Origin: an uncultured Bacteroidales bacterium
GTDB lineage: Bacteria; Bacteroidota; Bacteroidia; Bacteroidales; P3
Direction: 5' to 3'
Length of the DNA stretch: 18,976 bases
Assembly: GCA_900319595.1 (NCBI GenBank)
Contig: ONOZ01000143.1
Coordinates: forward strand, 1-18,976
Both the position numbers and the translations under genes were made by a program. How positions within the stretch are numbered: the first letter of the stretch is position 1; each line of letters begins with the position of its first letter. Below the pieces are notes generated by a model. The model was not told where the DNA came from, did not search any database, and saw only the letters and a program-made list of their open reading frames with translations. Below, in pieces: positions 1-7,827 of the stretch.

Positions 1-50
1 AACTGCAACTATTTATTTTGCAAAATATATAAAAAAGTTATTTTACTATC

Positions 51-80
51 TTGGTATTTGGAAAATTTGTTGTAAATTTG
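51..80 (+). promoter_or_regulatory. Bacteroidota-type promoter for tRNA-Pro and probably the TPR lipoprotein gene
   Basis: A TTG at 51-53 serves as the -33 element. After 19 nt comes TAAATTTG at 73-80, a full match to the Bacteroidota -7 form TAnnTTTG. This places the transcription start near 86-88, just before the tRNA at 94. I find no second TAnnTTTG between the tRNA and the next start codon, so this promoter probably drives both genes. Confidence 0.65.
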
Positions 81-93
81 CAAACTTATAAAA

Positions 94-166
94 CGGGATG
101 TAGCGCAGTTGGTAGCGTACTTCGTTCGGGACGAAGTGGTCGCCTGTTCGAGTCAGGTCATCCCGA
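94..166 (+). tRNA. tRNA-Pro (anticodon CGG)
   Basis: The cloverleaf can be read directly. The 7-bp acceptor stem pairs 94-100 (CGGGATG) with 159-165 (CATCCCG), and A166 is the discriminator. The anticodon arm is CTTCG / TTCGGGA / CGAAG, so positions 34-36 are CGG, which reads the proline codon CCG. The T arm is GCCTG / TTCGAGT / CAGGT with one G-U pair. The 3' CCA is not encoded. A run of eight T (168-175) follows almost at once, which could act as a processing or partial termination signal. Confidence 0.96.
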
Positions 167-200
167 CTTTTTTTTAACAAATTTTATACACAATACACAG

Positions 201-1166
201 ATGTACACCAAGATTTCCAACATAATTGCTTGTTTGATAATGGGTTTAGCCGTTATTTCTTGTCAGGAAAAAGAAATTCAGCAAGATTTGTCCAAACTTA
301 CCAATGAAGAAAAAATTCAGTTCTATGATGCAAAAATAAAGCAAAACCCCAAAGATGCCGAGTTGTATTATTTGCGAGGAAAGATATTTTATGAAATGGG
401 TAACACAAAAGAGGCACTTTTTAATTCACAAAGGGCAATAGCGTTGAATAAAAAAGAAGTTAAGTACTACATTTTTGAGGCAGATGTGTTCTTTTCGCGA
501 GGAGAAACTACACTTGCGTTCAATGCTTTGCAAGAGGCGTTGAAATATAATGATAAATCGGTAGAGGCACATTTGAAAATAGCAGAATTAAGTCTGGATT
601 TGCAGGATTATAAACGTTGTATGGAGAGTGTAAAACGTGTATTGGAATTGGATAAAATAAATGCTCAGGCTTATTTTATGCGAGGCTGGGTAATGAAAGA
701 GACAGGCGATACAAATAGGGCAGTGAAAGATTACAAAAAAGCCATTGAATTGAAAAGTGATTATGAACAACCCTTCGAAGAATTGGGAATTTTGTATGCT
801 TTGAAAGGTGATGGTTTAGCTGTTGATTATCTGAAAAGTACAATAAAGATAAATCCTAAAAATACTCATGCTATGTATGCTTTGGCGTTGTTTTATCAAG
901 AAAATGATGCAGTGCAACAGGCTTTGGATATGTATCAAAATATTTTGGAAATCAAACCAAATCATGCGGATGCGATACATAATGTAGGTTGGATTAACTA
1001 TCAATTTAAACAAGATTATAATACTGCTTTGGATTGCTTTACTAAGGCAATTAAGGCAGATAGTAATTTTTATGAGGCGTGGTATAATCGTGGCAAGACT
1101 TACGAAAAATTAGGTAAAATGACAGAGGCACAAGCGGATTTTGAAAAAGCAAAAATGTTAGAGTAG
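201..1166 (+). CDS. TPR-repeat lipoprotein
   Basis: This is a 321-residue protein. The start at 201 is chosen because the frame upstream of it runs through the tRNA, and because this ATG begins a lipoprotein signal peptide: Lys4, a hydrophobic stretch, then AVIS-C with the lipidated cysteine at residue 21. From about residue 53 to the C terminus there are eight consecutive ~34-residue tetratricopeptide repeats, with typical endings such as ALFNSQRAIALN and CFTKAIKADSN, and no other domain. The protein is therefore probably a scaffold anchored to the periplasmic face of a membrane, through protein-protein contacts. The sequence does not show its partner or pathway. The gene starts 34 nt after the tRNA with no promoter of its own visible, so it probably depends on the tRNA promoter. 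A perfect hairpin follows the stop codon. Confidence 0.9.
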   Translation: MYTKISNIIACLIMGLAVISCQEKEIQQDLSKLTNEEKIQFYDAKIKQNPKDAELYYLRGKIFYEMGNTKEALFNSQRAIALNKKEVKYYIFEADVFFSRGETTLAFNALQEALKYNDKSVEAHLKIAELSLDLQDYKRCMESVKRVLELDKINAQAYFMRGWVMKETGDTNRAVKDYKKAIELKSDYEQPFEELGILYALKGDGLAVDYLKSTIKINPKNTHAMYALALFYQENDAVQQALDMYQNILEIKPNHADAIHNVGWINYQFKQDYNTALDCFTKAIKADSNFYEAWYNRGKTYEKLGKMTEAQADFEKAKMLE

Positions 1167-1200
1167 ATTGGATTGATAAAAAAGATAATGCAAAAAATAA

Positions 1201-1237
1201 TCGGGACAATACAATTAAATAAAAAGTATTGTCCCGA
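1201..1237. terminator. Bidirectional terminator hairpin between convergent genes
   Basis: The perfect 12-bp inverted repeat TCGGGACAATAC (1201-1212) and GTATTGTCCCGA (1226-1237) encloses a 13-nt A/T loop. It lies between the ends of the converging TPR (+) and M16 (-) genes. ATTTTG follows on the plus strand and a T-rich tract follows on the minus strand, so it could end transcription from both sides. Confidence 0.8.
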
Positions 1238-1297
1238 ATTTTGTAAATTATAATATTCAGTTATAAACTTACTGAAAATTACTTATTTACTATTATC

Positions 1298-4126
1298 TTA
1301 TTTTTTCAAATGTTCTGGCAACAACATTACCTTAACATGTTCATTATGTTTCAAGTATTTAGCCGCTGCTGCTTTCAAATCATCTGAAGTAACAGAATTA
1401 ACCAAATTGCTATATGTCTCCATATTCTTTATAGGTCTGTTATGAGTGTAAGATGATTTGATAACACTTGCCCAGAAGTTGTTTGAAGAAGAATATTGAC
1501 TCTCTCTACGCTTGATTAACTGCTCTTTTGCTTTTGCAATATTTACTTCGTCTGCACCATTGTTAATCATATCGTCCAAAATCTCCCATGTCGCTTTTTC
1601 AACTTTGTCTGCATTGTCTGGAGAACAAGTATAAACTGCTATCATAGTGAATGCAGGTTTTGGTAATAAGTCATAACTTACACCAAGATAAGGAGAATAT
1701 GTTGCACCCAACTCTTCACGGATTTTTTCTGTAACTTTGATTTGAAGAATTTCGCCCATAACGTTGATAATCTGCTCTTCTTTGTCGCCAGCAGTGAAAG
1801 GTTTATTCATAACTAAGTACATAGATGCAACATCTTCGGTTCCCTTATATACTTTGTCATCAACAACGCCCTTAGCAAAAGTAGGAGACAAGTCTTTCCA
1901 CATTTCAGTTTTACCAGTAGAAGGCATACCACCAATATACTTCTCTATCAAAGGTTTAACCTCGTTGATATCAAAATTACCTACAAACTCAAATGTGAAA
2001 TCAGATGCACTAGAAAATCTTTCTCTAAAAATCTTATATATTTTATCTATATTAAGACTATTGATTTGCTTTTCAGTTGGAATAGATATAGAACGTTTAT
2101 CGTTAGGATACATACTCTTTTGTAGTTGTAAAGTAAATGCAACCTGAGGATTGTTTTGGATTTGTTTTAATTGAGAACGAAGGTTTTCGATTCTAACGTC
2201 CAAAACTTCTTTATCCTTACGAGGAGAAGTAAAATACATATAAGTATATTGCAGTAATAATTCAAAGTCCTTAGGAGTACAATTACCATTGATTCCTTCG
2301 GTTAATTCACCTATAAATGGCTCAGTACCAAAAGAATGTTTCTGTTGGAATTTGGATAATTGGTTATGGTCCATCTGTCCTATACCACTACCATCAATAA
2401 TACCAGCAGCCATTTGTGCATTGAACAACATATCGTCTGGATATAATGAAGTACCACCATTTGACCAAGATTGCATCAAAATTTCATTGTCTTTCATCGT
2501 CGAAGATTTCAAAATAACTTTCGCACCATTAGACATAGTCCATTCAGTATAGCCAAATTCCTCATTTTTAACCTCTTTGCTTACCTTGCCAGCCTTTACA
2601 TTCTCTGCAAAGAAAGGAACCTCCTTGTAAGTATCAACATAAGGTTTGGTTTTCAACTTCTCACCGCCCTCTAATATCTTTTTGATTTGGTCAGTTGTAG
2701 GAACTTTCAAATCTTTTCTCTCAGGCATAGTTACATAAGCAACAATATTTTCTTTAGTTATCCATTGTTTTGCCAAAGCATTTACTTCCTCCAAAGTAAT
2801 TCCGTCCATAAGTGCTTTTGCCCAACGATATTCCTGTCTTGCACCTACAACAGGAGTTTGCTCTAAGAAATGATTAACATACTGCATAGCAAAGGTAGAA
2901 GAATTTGTCTTGTTAGCCTCTTTTGATGCTCTTTCATATTGCTCTAATACAGTTTCCTTTGCTCTTTCAAACTCAGTAGCCAAAAAACCGTGCTGTAAAA
3001 CTCTTTGATTCTCTTCAACCAAGACTTTTAAAGACTCCAAAACTTTGCCATCCTTTGCGGAAGCAGCCATAACATAACCTCCTTCGTTGCGGGCAATGAA
3101 AGACATCAGCATTCCACTTTGAGCACCCATAAAAGGACAACCTTTCTTACGGGACAATTCGCTAAAACGGTTAGCAAGCATTGTTTCATAAATATTTACC
3201 ATCAACTCTTGGTTACGAAAATCACCAACAGTTTTCATCGTAGGTATATCTCTTTTGTAAAGTACCAATATATCCGAAGAAGTCGCCTCTTTATCTGTTG
3301 CAACTGCAATCAACGGCTCTTTATTATTAGGAACCCCGTATGTAGGTCTGTTAAGCGGACTTTCAGGTGTAGGCATCATAGAAAAATAATCCTTAATATT
3401 TTGTACCATTTCGTCAGCATCAAAATCTCCTACGACTATAATTGCTTGATTGTCGGGACGATACCATTTTTTGTAGAAATTACGTATAGAAGAATATTTG
3501 AAATTTCTCAAATTCTCTACCGTACCAATAGGCAGACGGTCTGCATAACGGCTACCTTTCAATATAATTGGCCAAGTCTTTCTTCTTAAACGGTCTTGAG
3601 CTCCTTGACCCAAACGCCATTCCTCAATGATAACACCTCTTTCATCATCAATTTGTTTGTCTGTCATAAGCATACCACCTGCCCAGCCACCAAGAACTTT
3701 TAATCCTAAGTTAAACAACTCTGGTTTGTCTGTAGGTAAAGTTAATTGATAAACTGTTTGGTCAAACGCAGTGAAAGCGTTGTCATCTCTACCAAAAGTG
3801 ATACCCTCTTTTTGTAAAGCGTCAGTCAAATCATTTCCCGGAAATTGTAATGTACCATTAAATCCCATGTGTTCGGTGAAGTGTGCCAAACCAAGTTGAT
3901 CCTCTTCCTCCAAAACGGAACCTGCATTAACTGCAAGATAAAATTCTGCACGATTTTCAGGTTTTTTGTTAGACTTAACATAGTACGTCATTCCATTTTC
4001 TAATTTTCCATAACGTACAGTTGATTCAAGTTTCATCTCTTGAGACAAATCTACTTTGCTTTGAGAGAAACCTATTGTGCTAAACAATAAGCACAAACTA
4101 ATTACTAAAAAACTTCTTTTTTTCAT
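1298..4126 (-). CDS. M16 family (pitrilysin-like) zinc metallopeptidase, exported
   Basis: This is a 942-residue protein. The start at 4126 begins a clear signal peptide (MKKRSFLVISLCLLF..., probable cleavage after GFS-Q). The longer open frame upstream runs through AT-rich intergenic sequence and gives a poor N terminus. The inverted zinc motif HFTEH (HxxEH) lies at residues 82-86. The third ligand should be a glutamate in the DDERGVIIEEW segment (E162 or E169). The length fits a two-half M16 protein in which the N-terminal half is catalytic and the C-terminal half is structural, closing into a chamber that degrades peptides. Export suggests a role in the periplasm or at the outer membrane. 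It lies downstream of phoH on the same strand but has its own probable promoter at 4175-4206. The exact M16 subfamily is uncertain. Confidence 0.93.
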   Translation of the reverse strand: MKKRSFLVISLCLLFSTIGFSQSKVDLSQEMKLESTVRYGKLENGMTYYVKSNKKPENRAEFYLAVNAGSVLEEEDQLGLAHFTEHMGFNGTLQFPGNDLTDALQKEGITFGRDDNAFTAFDQTVYQLTLPTDKPELFNLGLKVLGGWAGGMLMTDKQIDDERGVIIEEWRLGQGAQDRLRRKTWPIILKGSRYADRLPIGTVENLRNFKYSSIRNFYKKWYRPDNQAIIVVGDFDADEMVQNIKDYFSMMPTPESPLNRPTYGVPNNKEPLIAVATDKEATSSDILVLYKRDIPTMKTVGDFRNQELMVNIYETMLANRFSELSRKKGCPFMGAQSGMLMSFIARNEGGYVMAASAKDGKVLESLKVLVEENQRVLQHGFLATEFERAKETVLEQYERASKEANKTNSSTFAMQYVNHFLEQTPVVGARQEYRWAKALMDGITLEEVNALAKQWITKENIVAYVTMPERKDLKVPTTDQIKKILEGGEKLKTKPYVDTYKEVPFFAENVKAGKVSKEVKNEEFGYTEWTMSNGAKVILKSSTMKDNEILMQSWSNGGTSLYPDDMLFNAQMAAGIIDGSGIGQMDHNQLSKFQQKHSFGTEPFIGELTEGINGNCTPKDFELLLQYTYMYFTSPRKDKEVLDVRIENLRSQLKQIQNNPQVAFTLQLQKSMYPNDKRSISIPTEKQINSLNIDKIYKIFRERFSSASDFTFEFVGNFDINEVKPLIEKYIGGMPSTGKTEMWKDLSPTFAKGVVDDKVYKGTEDVASMYLVMNKPFTAGDKEEQIINVMGEILQIKVTEKIREELGATYSPYLGVSYDLLPKPAFTMIAVYTCSPDNADKVEKATWEILDDMINNGADEVNIAKAKEQLIKRRESQYSSSNNFWASVIKSSYTHNRPIKNMETYSNLVNSVTSDDLKAAAAKYLKHNEHVKVMLLPEHLKK

Positions 4127-4174
4127 TGCTTTTATAGATTTATTTCGTATATTTGCATTTTCAAAATCAAGTTG

Positions 4175-4206
4175 CAAAGTAACAGATATTTTTCCTAATG
4201 AACAAA
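4175..4206 (-). promoter_or_regulatory. Probable promoter of the M16 peptidase gene
   Basis: Read on the minus strand, a -33 TTTG (complement of 4203-4206) is followed after 20 nt by TTACTTTG (complement of 4175-4182). This matches seven of the eight bases of a TAnnTTTG box, with T in place of A at position 2. It predicts a leader of roughly 43 nt before the start at 4126. Confidence 0.5.
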
Positions 4207-4224
4207 TTATAGATAAGAATTTTT

Positions 4225-4308
4225 TAATTACGCAGATTAAATTTTTTTTATCGCAAAATAATTTTCTAATCACACAGATTATTTTACTTCATTACGCAAC
4301 CTTTAATT
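4225..4308. repeat. Decayed 21-bp-period intergenic repeat array
   Basis: TAATTACGCAGATTA begins at 4225 and TAATCACACAGATTA begins at 4267, exactly 42 bp later. A weaker unit (TTTTATCGCAAAATAA from 4246) sits exactly between them, and a further partial unit with ATTACGCAA starts near 4288. The core CGCA/CACA therefore falls at 4231, 4252, 4273 and 4295, which is a period of 21-22 bp. The array fills the gap between the phoH stop and the M16 promoter. A related array with the same period lies at 12875-12937. Confidence 0.55.
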
Positions 4309-4313
4309 CTTTA

Positions 4314-5258
4314 CTATTTTTCAGTTAATTTTTCTTTGTCAAAGGCATTTACAATCTTGGTAACTAGCGGATTACGTATGATATCTTTGTCATTCAATGT
4401 GATAATAGACAAGCCTTTTATATTTTTCAACAGATTTGCCACAGGCATCAAACCTGAGGATTGTTTGTTTGGCAAATCTACTTGTGTAGCATCGCCGGTG
4501 ATAATAAATTTTGACCAGTTACCCATACGAGTCAAAAACATTTTCAATTGATTCTTTGTAGCGTTTTGTGCTTCGTCTAAAATGGCAAACGAATTTTCTA
4601 AAGTTCTACCACGCATAAATGCCAAAGGTGCAATTTCTATCACATGATTTTCTATATGATAGTCTAATTTGTTTTGAGTTAGCATATCTCTTAGGGCATC
4701 ATATAATGGTTGTAAGTATGGGTCTAATTTGTCTTTGACACCTCCGGGCAAGAATCCTAAGTTTTCTCCTGCCTCTACTGCAGGACGGGTCAATATGATT
4801 CGTTTTACTCTCTTTTCTTTCAAATATTTTACTGCCAAAGCCACTGCTGTATAAGTTTTGCCACTACCTGCAGGACCTATTGCAAACAACATATCCTTTT
4901 TTTCAATTTCCTCTACCATTTTTTGTTGATTCTTTGTGCGGGCTTTAATGCTTTGTCCGTTAGAACCATATATTAACACTTCGGCATCGTTTTCTTTTTC
5001 AATTTTTTCATCATTATAGGCAGCCATAATTAGTTGTCCAGTGATGTTTGGGAATTTTTGATAAATTACTTTAAGTCGTTGGAAGAATTTAAAAAAAATT
5101 TCTACCTCTTCTTTTTCACCTTGTACTTTCAGTGTATCACTTCTAACCGATATGACAAGATTATCAAATAGCGTTTCAATGAAAGAGAGATTTTTTTCAT
5201 TTACGCCAAAGAACTCTCTTTGATCTATATCCTTTAAATTTATGTTTTTTTCTATCAT
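4314..5258 (-). CDS. phoH: PhoH family ATPase
   Basis: The 314-residue protein has the length and layout of PhoH/YbeZ proteins: an N-terminal KH-like region of about 100 residues, then a superfamily I helicase-type nucleotide-binding domain. Walker A is GPAGSGKT at residues 128-135. The TRPAVEAGENLGFLPG segment at about 157-172 is diagnostic for the family. Walker B is ILDEAQ at 226-231, followed by the TGDATQVDLP motif at about 254-263. Related proteins are cytoplasmic, RNA-associated ATPases linked to ribosome and RNA maturation. Here ybeY is not the neighbour. The gene ends in TAG, 187 nt upstream of the M16 start on the same strand. Confidence 0.93.
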   Translation of the reverse strand: MIEKNINLKDIDQREFFGVNEKNLSFIETLFDNLVISVRSDTLKVQGEKEEVEIFFKFFQRLKVIYQKFPNITGQLIMAAYNDEKIEKENDAEVLIYGSNGQSIKARTKNQQKMVEEIEKKDMLFAIGPAGSGKTYTAVALAVKYLKEKRVKRIILTRPAVEAGENLGFLPGGVKDKLDPYLQPLYDALRDMLTQNKLDYHIENHVIEIAPLAFMRGRTLENSFAILDEAQNATKNQLKMFLTRMGNWSKFIITGDATQVDLPNKQSSGLMPVANLLKNIKGLSIITLNDKDIIRNPLVTKIVNAFDKEKLTEK

Positions 5259-5325
5259 TTACCGTTGGTTAATTTGCAAATACTAATTAAGTCTAATATT
5301 TATAACAAATAAATGTTTTCATTTG

Positions 5326-5333
5326 CAAAGTTA
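5326..5333 (-). promoter_or_regulatory. Possible -7 element upstream of phoH
   Basis: The complement of 5326-5333 reads TAACTTTG, a full match to TAnnTTTG, followed by CA as in other promoters of this window. I see no convincing TTTG at the -33 distance, so this is a partial promoter call. It would give a leader of about 60 nt to phoH. Confidence 0.4.
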
Positions 5334-5387
5334 CAAAATTTCTATCAAATGGATATTACGGAAAGAGAAATTTAGGTTTAATAAATT

Positions 5388-5423
5388 AGATAACCGATTG
5401 ATAATAAAATCAATCGGTTATCT
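5388..5423 (-). terminator. Terminator hairpin of the DUF1573-aminotransferase operon
   Basis: The perfect 15-bp inverted repeat AGATAACCGATTGAT (5388-5402) and ATCAATCGGTTATCT (5409-5423) encloses a 6-nt loop. It lies 29 bp beyond the aminotransferase stop codon. On the minus strand it is followed by an A/T-rich tract (AATTTATTAAA). Confidence 0.8.
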
Positions 5424-5452
5424 GTTTTGTATAATATAAAACTATATGTACA

Positions 5453-6652
5453 TTACATAGTTCTACCAGGATAAATTTTCAAGGCTTCTTTCAAACAATT
5501 GATACCTGCCATTAAGTCCTCAATGCAAAGACAATAGGTAATACGAGCCTGTTTTCTACCTTTTTCTGGGTTAGCATAGAATCCTGTACCAGGAGCCAAC
5601 ATAACAGTCTCACCATTTAGGTTGAAATCCGTTAAAAGCCACTGACAAAACTTATCACTATCGTCAATAGGCATCTCAATCATAGTGTAGAACGCACCAT
5701 TTGGGTTAGGACATTTGCAACCAGGTATTTCGTTGATACCTTTTACCAATGCACGCCTTCTTCTGTCGTATTCGTCATTGACTTCTTTGAAATAACTTTC
5801 AGGAGTATCAATAGCAGCCTCTGCAAATATCTGTCCAAAGTAAGGAGGGCACAAACGAGCCTGAGCCATCTTCATAGCAGACGCCATAACTTCCTTATTC
5901 TTTGAGATAATCATACCCTCACGTGCACCACATGCAGAATAACGTTTAGAAACTGAGTCTAAAAGGATTGCATTTTCTTCAATACCTTCTATCTCCATAA
6001 CAGAGAAATGTTTTTGTCCGTCATAAACAAACTCTCTATAAACCTCGTCTGCAAATAAGAACAAATCATGTTTTTTAACTATCTCCGCCAATTGTCTAAG
6101 TTCCTTTTCTGTGTAAAGGTATCCCGTCGGGTTATTTGGATTGCAGACCATAATAGCACGAGTCTTAGGCGTGATAGCCTTTTCAAACTCTTCCATAGCA
6201 GGAAGTGCAAACCCATTGTCTATGCTTGAAGGAATAGTTTTTATAACTGCTCCAGAAAGTTTTGCAAATGAGTTGTAGTTTGCGTAATATGGTTCTGAAA
6301 CCAAAACTTCTTCGCCCTCATTCAAACAAACATTGAAAGCAATCTGCAAGGCCTCACTACCACCACAAGTAATAATGATATCCTTAGGGTCTAATTTGAT
6401 ATTGAATCGATTATAGTACTCGCAAAGTTTTTTTCTATAAGATGCATTCCCGTTTGATGGAGTATAGGCAACCACTTCCATATTTGCTTTTCTCAAAACG
6501 TCCAAAGCACCTGTTGGAGTCTTAATATCGGGTTGTCCGATGTTCAGGTGATGAATCTTTATTCCTCTTTCTTTTGCCGCATCTGCAAAAGGTACTAATT
6601 TTCTGATTGCTGAAGCCTCTAATGTTGCTCCTTTTTCTGATATTCTTGGCAT
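5453..6652 (-). CDS. Class I/II PLP-dependent aminotransferase (aspartate aminotransferase-like)
   Basis: The 399-residue protein shows the full fold type I aminotransferase pattern: YTPSNGNASYRKKL near 63-76, NPNNPTG at 171-177, and ADEVYREFVY at 201-210 with the cofactor-ring aspartate D202 and Y205. The Schiff-base lysine is K236 in SVSKRYSACGAR. A C-terminal arginine in the KQARITYCL segment would bind the substrate carboxylate. It should move amino groups between an amino acid and a 2-oxo acid in the cytoplasm. The sequence points to the aspartate/aromatic branch, but the exact donor cannot be read. The start codon follows the upstream DUF1573 stop by only three bases (TAA at 6658-6656, ATG at 6652), so translation is probably coupled. 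The operon ends in a strong hairpin. Confidence 0.92.
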   Translation of the reverse strand: MPRISEKGATLEASAIRKLVPFADAAKERGIKIHHLNIGQPDIKTPTGALDVLRKANMEVVAYTPSNGNASYRKKLCEYYNRFNIKLDPKDIIITCGGSEALQIAFNVCLNEGEEVLVSEPYYANYNSFAKLSGAVIKTIPSSIDNGFALPAMEEFEKAITPKTRAIMVCNPNNPTGYLYTEKELRQLAEIVKKHDLFLFADEVYREFVYDGQKHFSVMEIEGIEENAILLDSVSKRYSACGAREGMIISKNKEVMASAMKMAQARLCPPYFGQIFAEAAIDTPESYFKEVNDEYDRRRRALVKGINEIPGCKCPNPNGAFYTMIEMPIDDSDKFCQWLLTDFNLNGETVMLAPGTGFYANPEKGRKQARITYCLCIEDLMAGINCLKEALKIYPGRTM

Positions 6653-6655
6653 AAT

Positions 6656-7066
6656 TTATGATTTATTTACAACTTTTCCTTTTATTTTCAAAACCGTTTT
6701 TCCACTTGCCGCGTTAGATTCTACCGTTATGCTCTTATTGATAGGACCAACGTTGTTAGTATTGTATTTAACTTGAATCTTAGCAGTTTGACCTGGCATT
6801 AAAGGTTCTTTACTCCATGAGGGAATAGTACAACCACATGAAGAGCGTACATTCGTTAGCATCAAAGGGGCTTTACCTGTATTTTTATATACAAATTCAC
6901 AAACGCCGTTTCCGCCTTTTTCAACCGTACCATAGTCGTGTTCCATTTCTGTGAAAGTAATCTCTGCTTGAGTTCCGCCAGATACTTTGCTTCCTGTTTT
7001 TTCTTGAGCATTTGCTCCACATATTACTGCAAATGTAAGCAATAATGTTAAAACCAATTTTTTCAT
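6656..7066 (-). CDS. DUF1573 secreted protein, short form
   Basis: This is a 136-residue protein. The start at 7066 is preferred because it opens a clean signal peptide (MKKLVLTLLLTFAVICGANA, cleavage before QEK). The open frame before it adds only 11 residues. Residues about 35-133 form one DUF1573 domain with the family hallmarks: F/Y-DYGTV near 44-48, the SSCGC motif with C77 and C79, and PGQTAKIQVKYNTN near 91-104. The fold is immunoglobulin-like (ASPM/SPD2/Hydin-related). Its biochemical role is not established, although such proteins are common and exported in Bacteroidota. It is the middle gene of a three-gene operon, 37 nt after the longer paralogue and three bases before the aminotransferase. 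Confidence 0.9.
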   Translation of the reverse strand: MKKLVLTLLLTFAVICGANAQEKTGSKVSGGTQAEITFTEMEHDYGTVEKGGNGVCEFVYKNTGKAPLMLTNVRSSCGCTIPSWSKEPLMPGQTAKIQVKYNTNNVGPINKSITVESNAASGKTVLKIKGKVVNKS

Positions 7067-7103
7067 TTTTGTAATATTTTTTATATTATTAAATACCATT
7101 TTT

Positions 7104-7613
7104 TTATTTTTTTACAATAATTTTTCCAGTCAGTAAAAGAGTTAATCTATCTTTGTAATTGTCGTTACTAACGATTGTTATACTCTTTCTAATATCGCCT
7201 ACTATATTTGTGTTGTATTGTATAGTCAAAATTTCTTTGCTTTTAGGTTTTATAGTGTTTGATGACAAACTCATTTCCATACAATTACATGAAGTTTCTA
7301 TATCAAAAATTAGCAAATCTGCATTACCTAAATTGTGTATTTCAAACTTTGCAACTGCATATTCCGACTGTACAATCTCACCATAATCAAAGAACAATTT
7401 ATCTACACTTATTTTTGGTACCCTATCCTTTATTGCAACGATATTTCCTTTTTTTGTTTGTTTATTATCCGCTGTCTTTTTAAACAAACTAGTGATAGAA
7501 AACTTCTTTTTTGCAACTTTTTCCGTCTCCTGTGCAGACAAATCCGCCTGCAGCAAAATTAGTGCCAAAAGGACAAAAAAAACTATAATATTTTTAATTT
7601 TACAAAATTTCAT
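7104..7613 (-). CDS. DUF1573 secreted protein, long form
   Basis: The 169-residue protein has a long hydrophobic signal peptide (about residues 9-26, probable cleavage LSA-QE). A Lys-rich linker to about residue 65 follows, then one DUF1573 domain with the markers FFDYGEI, HNLGNADLLIFDIETSCNC (C109 and C111) and LTIQYNTN. It looks like a diverged paralogue of the next gene. The CxC pair and the DYG and YNTN segments match, but the short form lacks the basic linker. It is the first gene of the operon. The promoter lies so close that the predicted leader is only about 12 nt. Its molecular function is unknown. Confidence 0.88.
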   Translation of the reverse strand: MKFCKIKNIIVFFVLLALILLQADLSAQETEKVAKKKFSITSLFKKTADNKQTKKGNIVAIKDRVPKISVDKLFFDYGEIVQSEYAVAKFEIHNLGNADLLIFDIETSCNCMEMSLSSNTIKPKSKEILTIQYNTNIVGDIRKSITIVSNDNYKDRLTLLLTGKIIVKK

Positions 7614-7630
7614 ATCTTATAATCAGGTGG

Positions 7631-7662
7631 CAAAGGTACAATAAATTTTATACTTGACCAAA
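7631..7662 (-). promoter_or_regulatory. Promoter of the DUF1573-aminotransferase operon
   Basis: Minus-strand TTTG (complement of 7659-7662), a 20-nt spacer and TACCTTTG (complement of 7631-7638) match the Bacteroidota promoter form exactly. Transcription should start near 7625, giving a very short leader before the start codon at 7613. Confidence 0.75.
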
Positions 7663-7740
7663 GATTTTTAAGTATTTTATGATATCAACCCATTAAAACG
7701 AAGAAAGTTTAGAATTATTGCATAAAACTTTTTAGAAAAA

Positions 7741-7771
7741 TTTGTTATAATTATAAAAAACCTTAACTTTG
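7741..7771 (+). promoter_or_regulatory. Promoter of the FGGY kinase gene
   Basis: TTTG at 7741-7744 and TAACTTTG at 7764-7771 are separated by 19 nt, a complete match to the Bacteroidota promoter form. It predicts a leader of about 50 nt before the start at 7828. This promoter and the 7631-7662 promoter are arranged back to back. Confidence 0.75.
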
Positions 7772-7827
7772 CAGAGTTGTAATGACTATTTCATGTATGT
7801 ATAAGGAAAAAATAAAGCAAATTGTAT

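Noticed and set aside
51..200. Extended open frame upstream of the TPR lipoprotein
   Set aside because: It reads straight through the tRNA-Pro gene and its promoter. The ATG at 201 opens a proper lipoprotein signal peptide.
1764..3589. Plus-strand open frames opposite the M16 peptidase gene
   Set aside because: They are antisense shadows of a well-supported gene, with no recognisable domains and improbable Ser/Ile/Phe-rich composition.
4127..4273. N-terminal extension of the M16 peptidase to 4273
   Set aside because: The extension covers the probable promoter and the AT-rich intergenic repeats, and would bury the clean signal peptide that starts at 4126.
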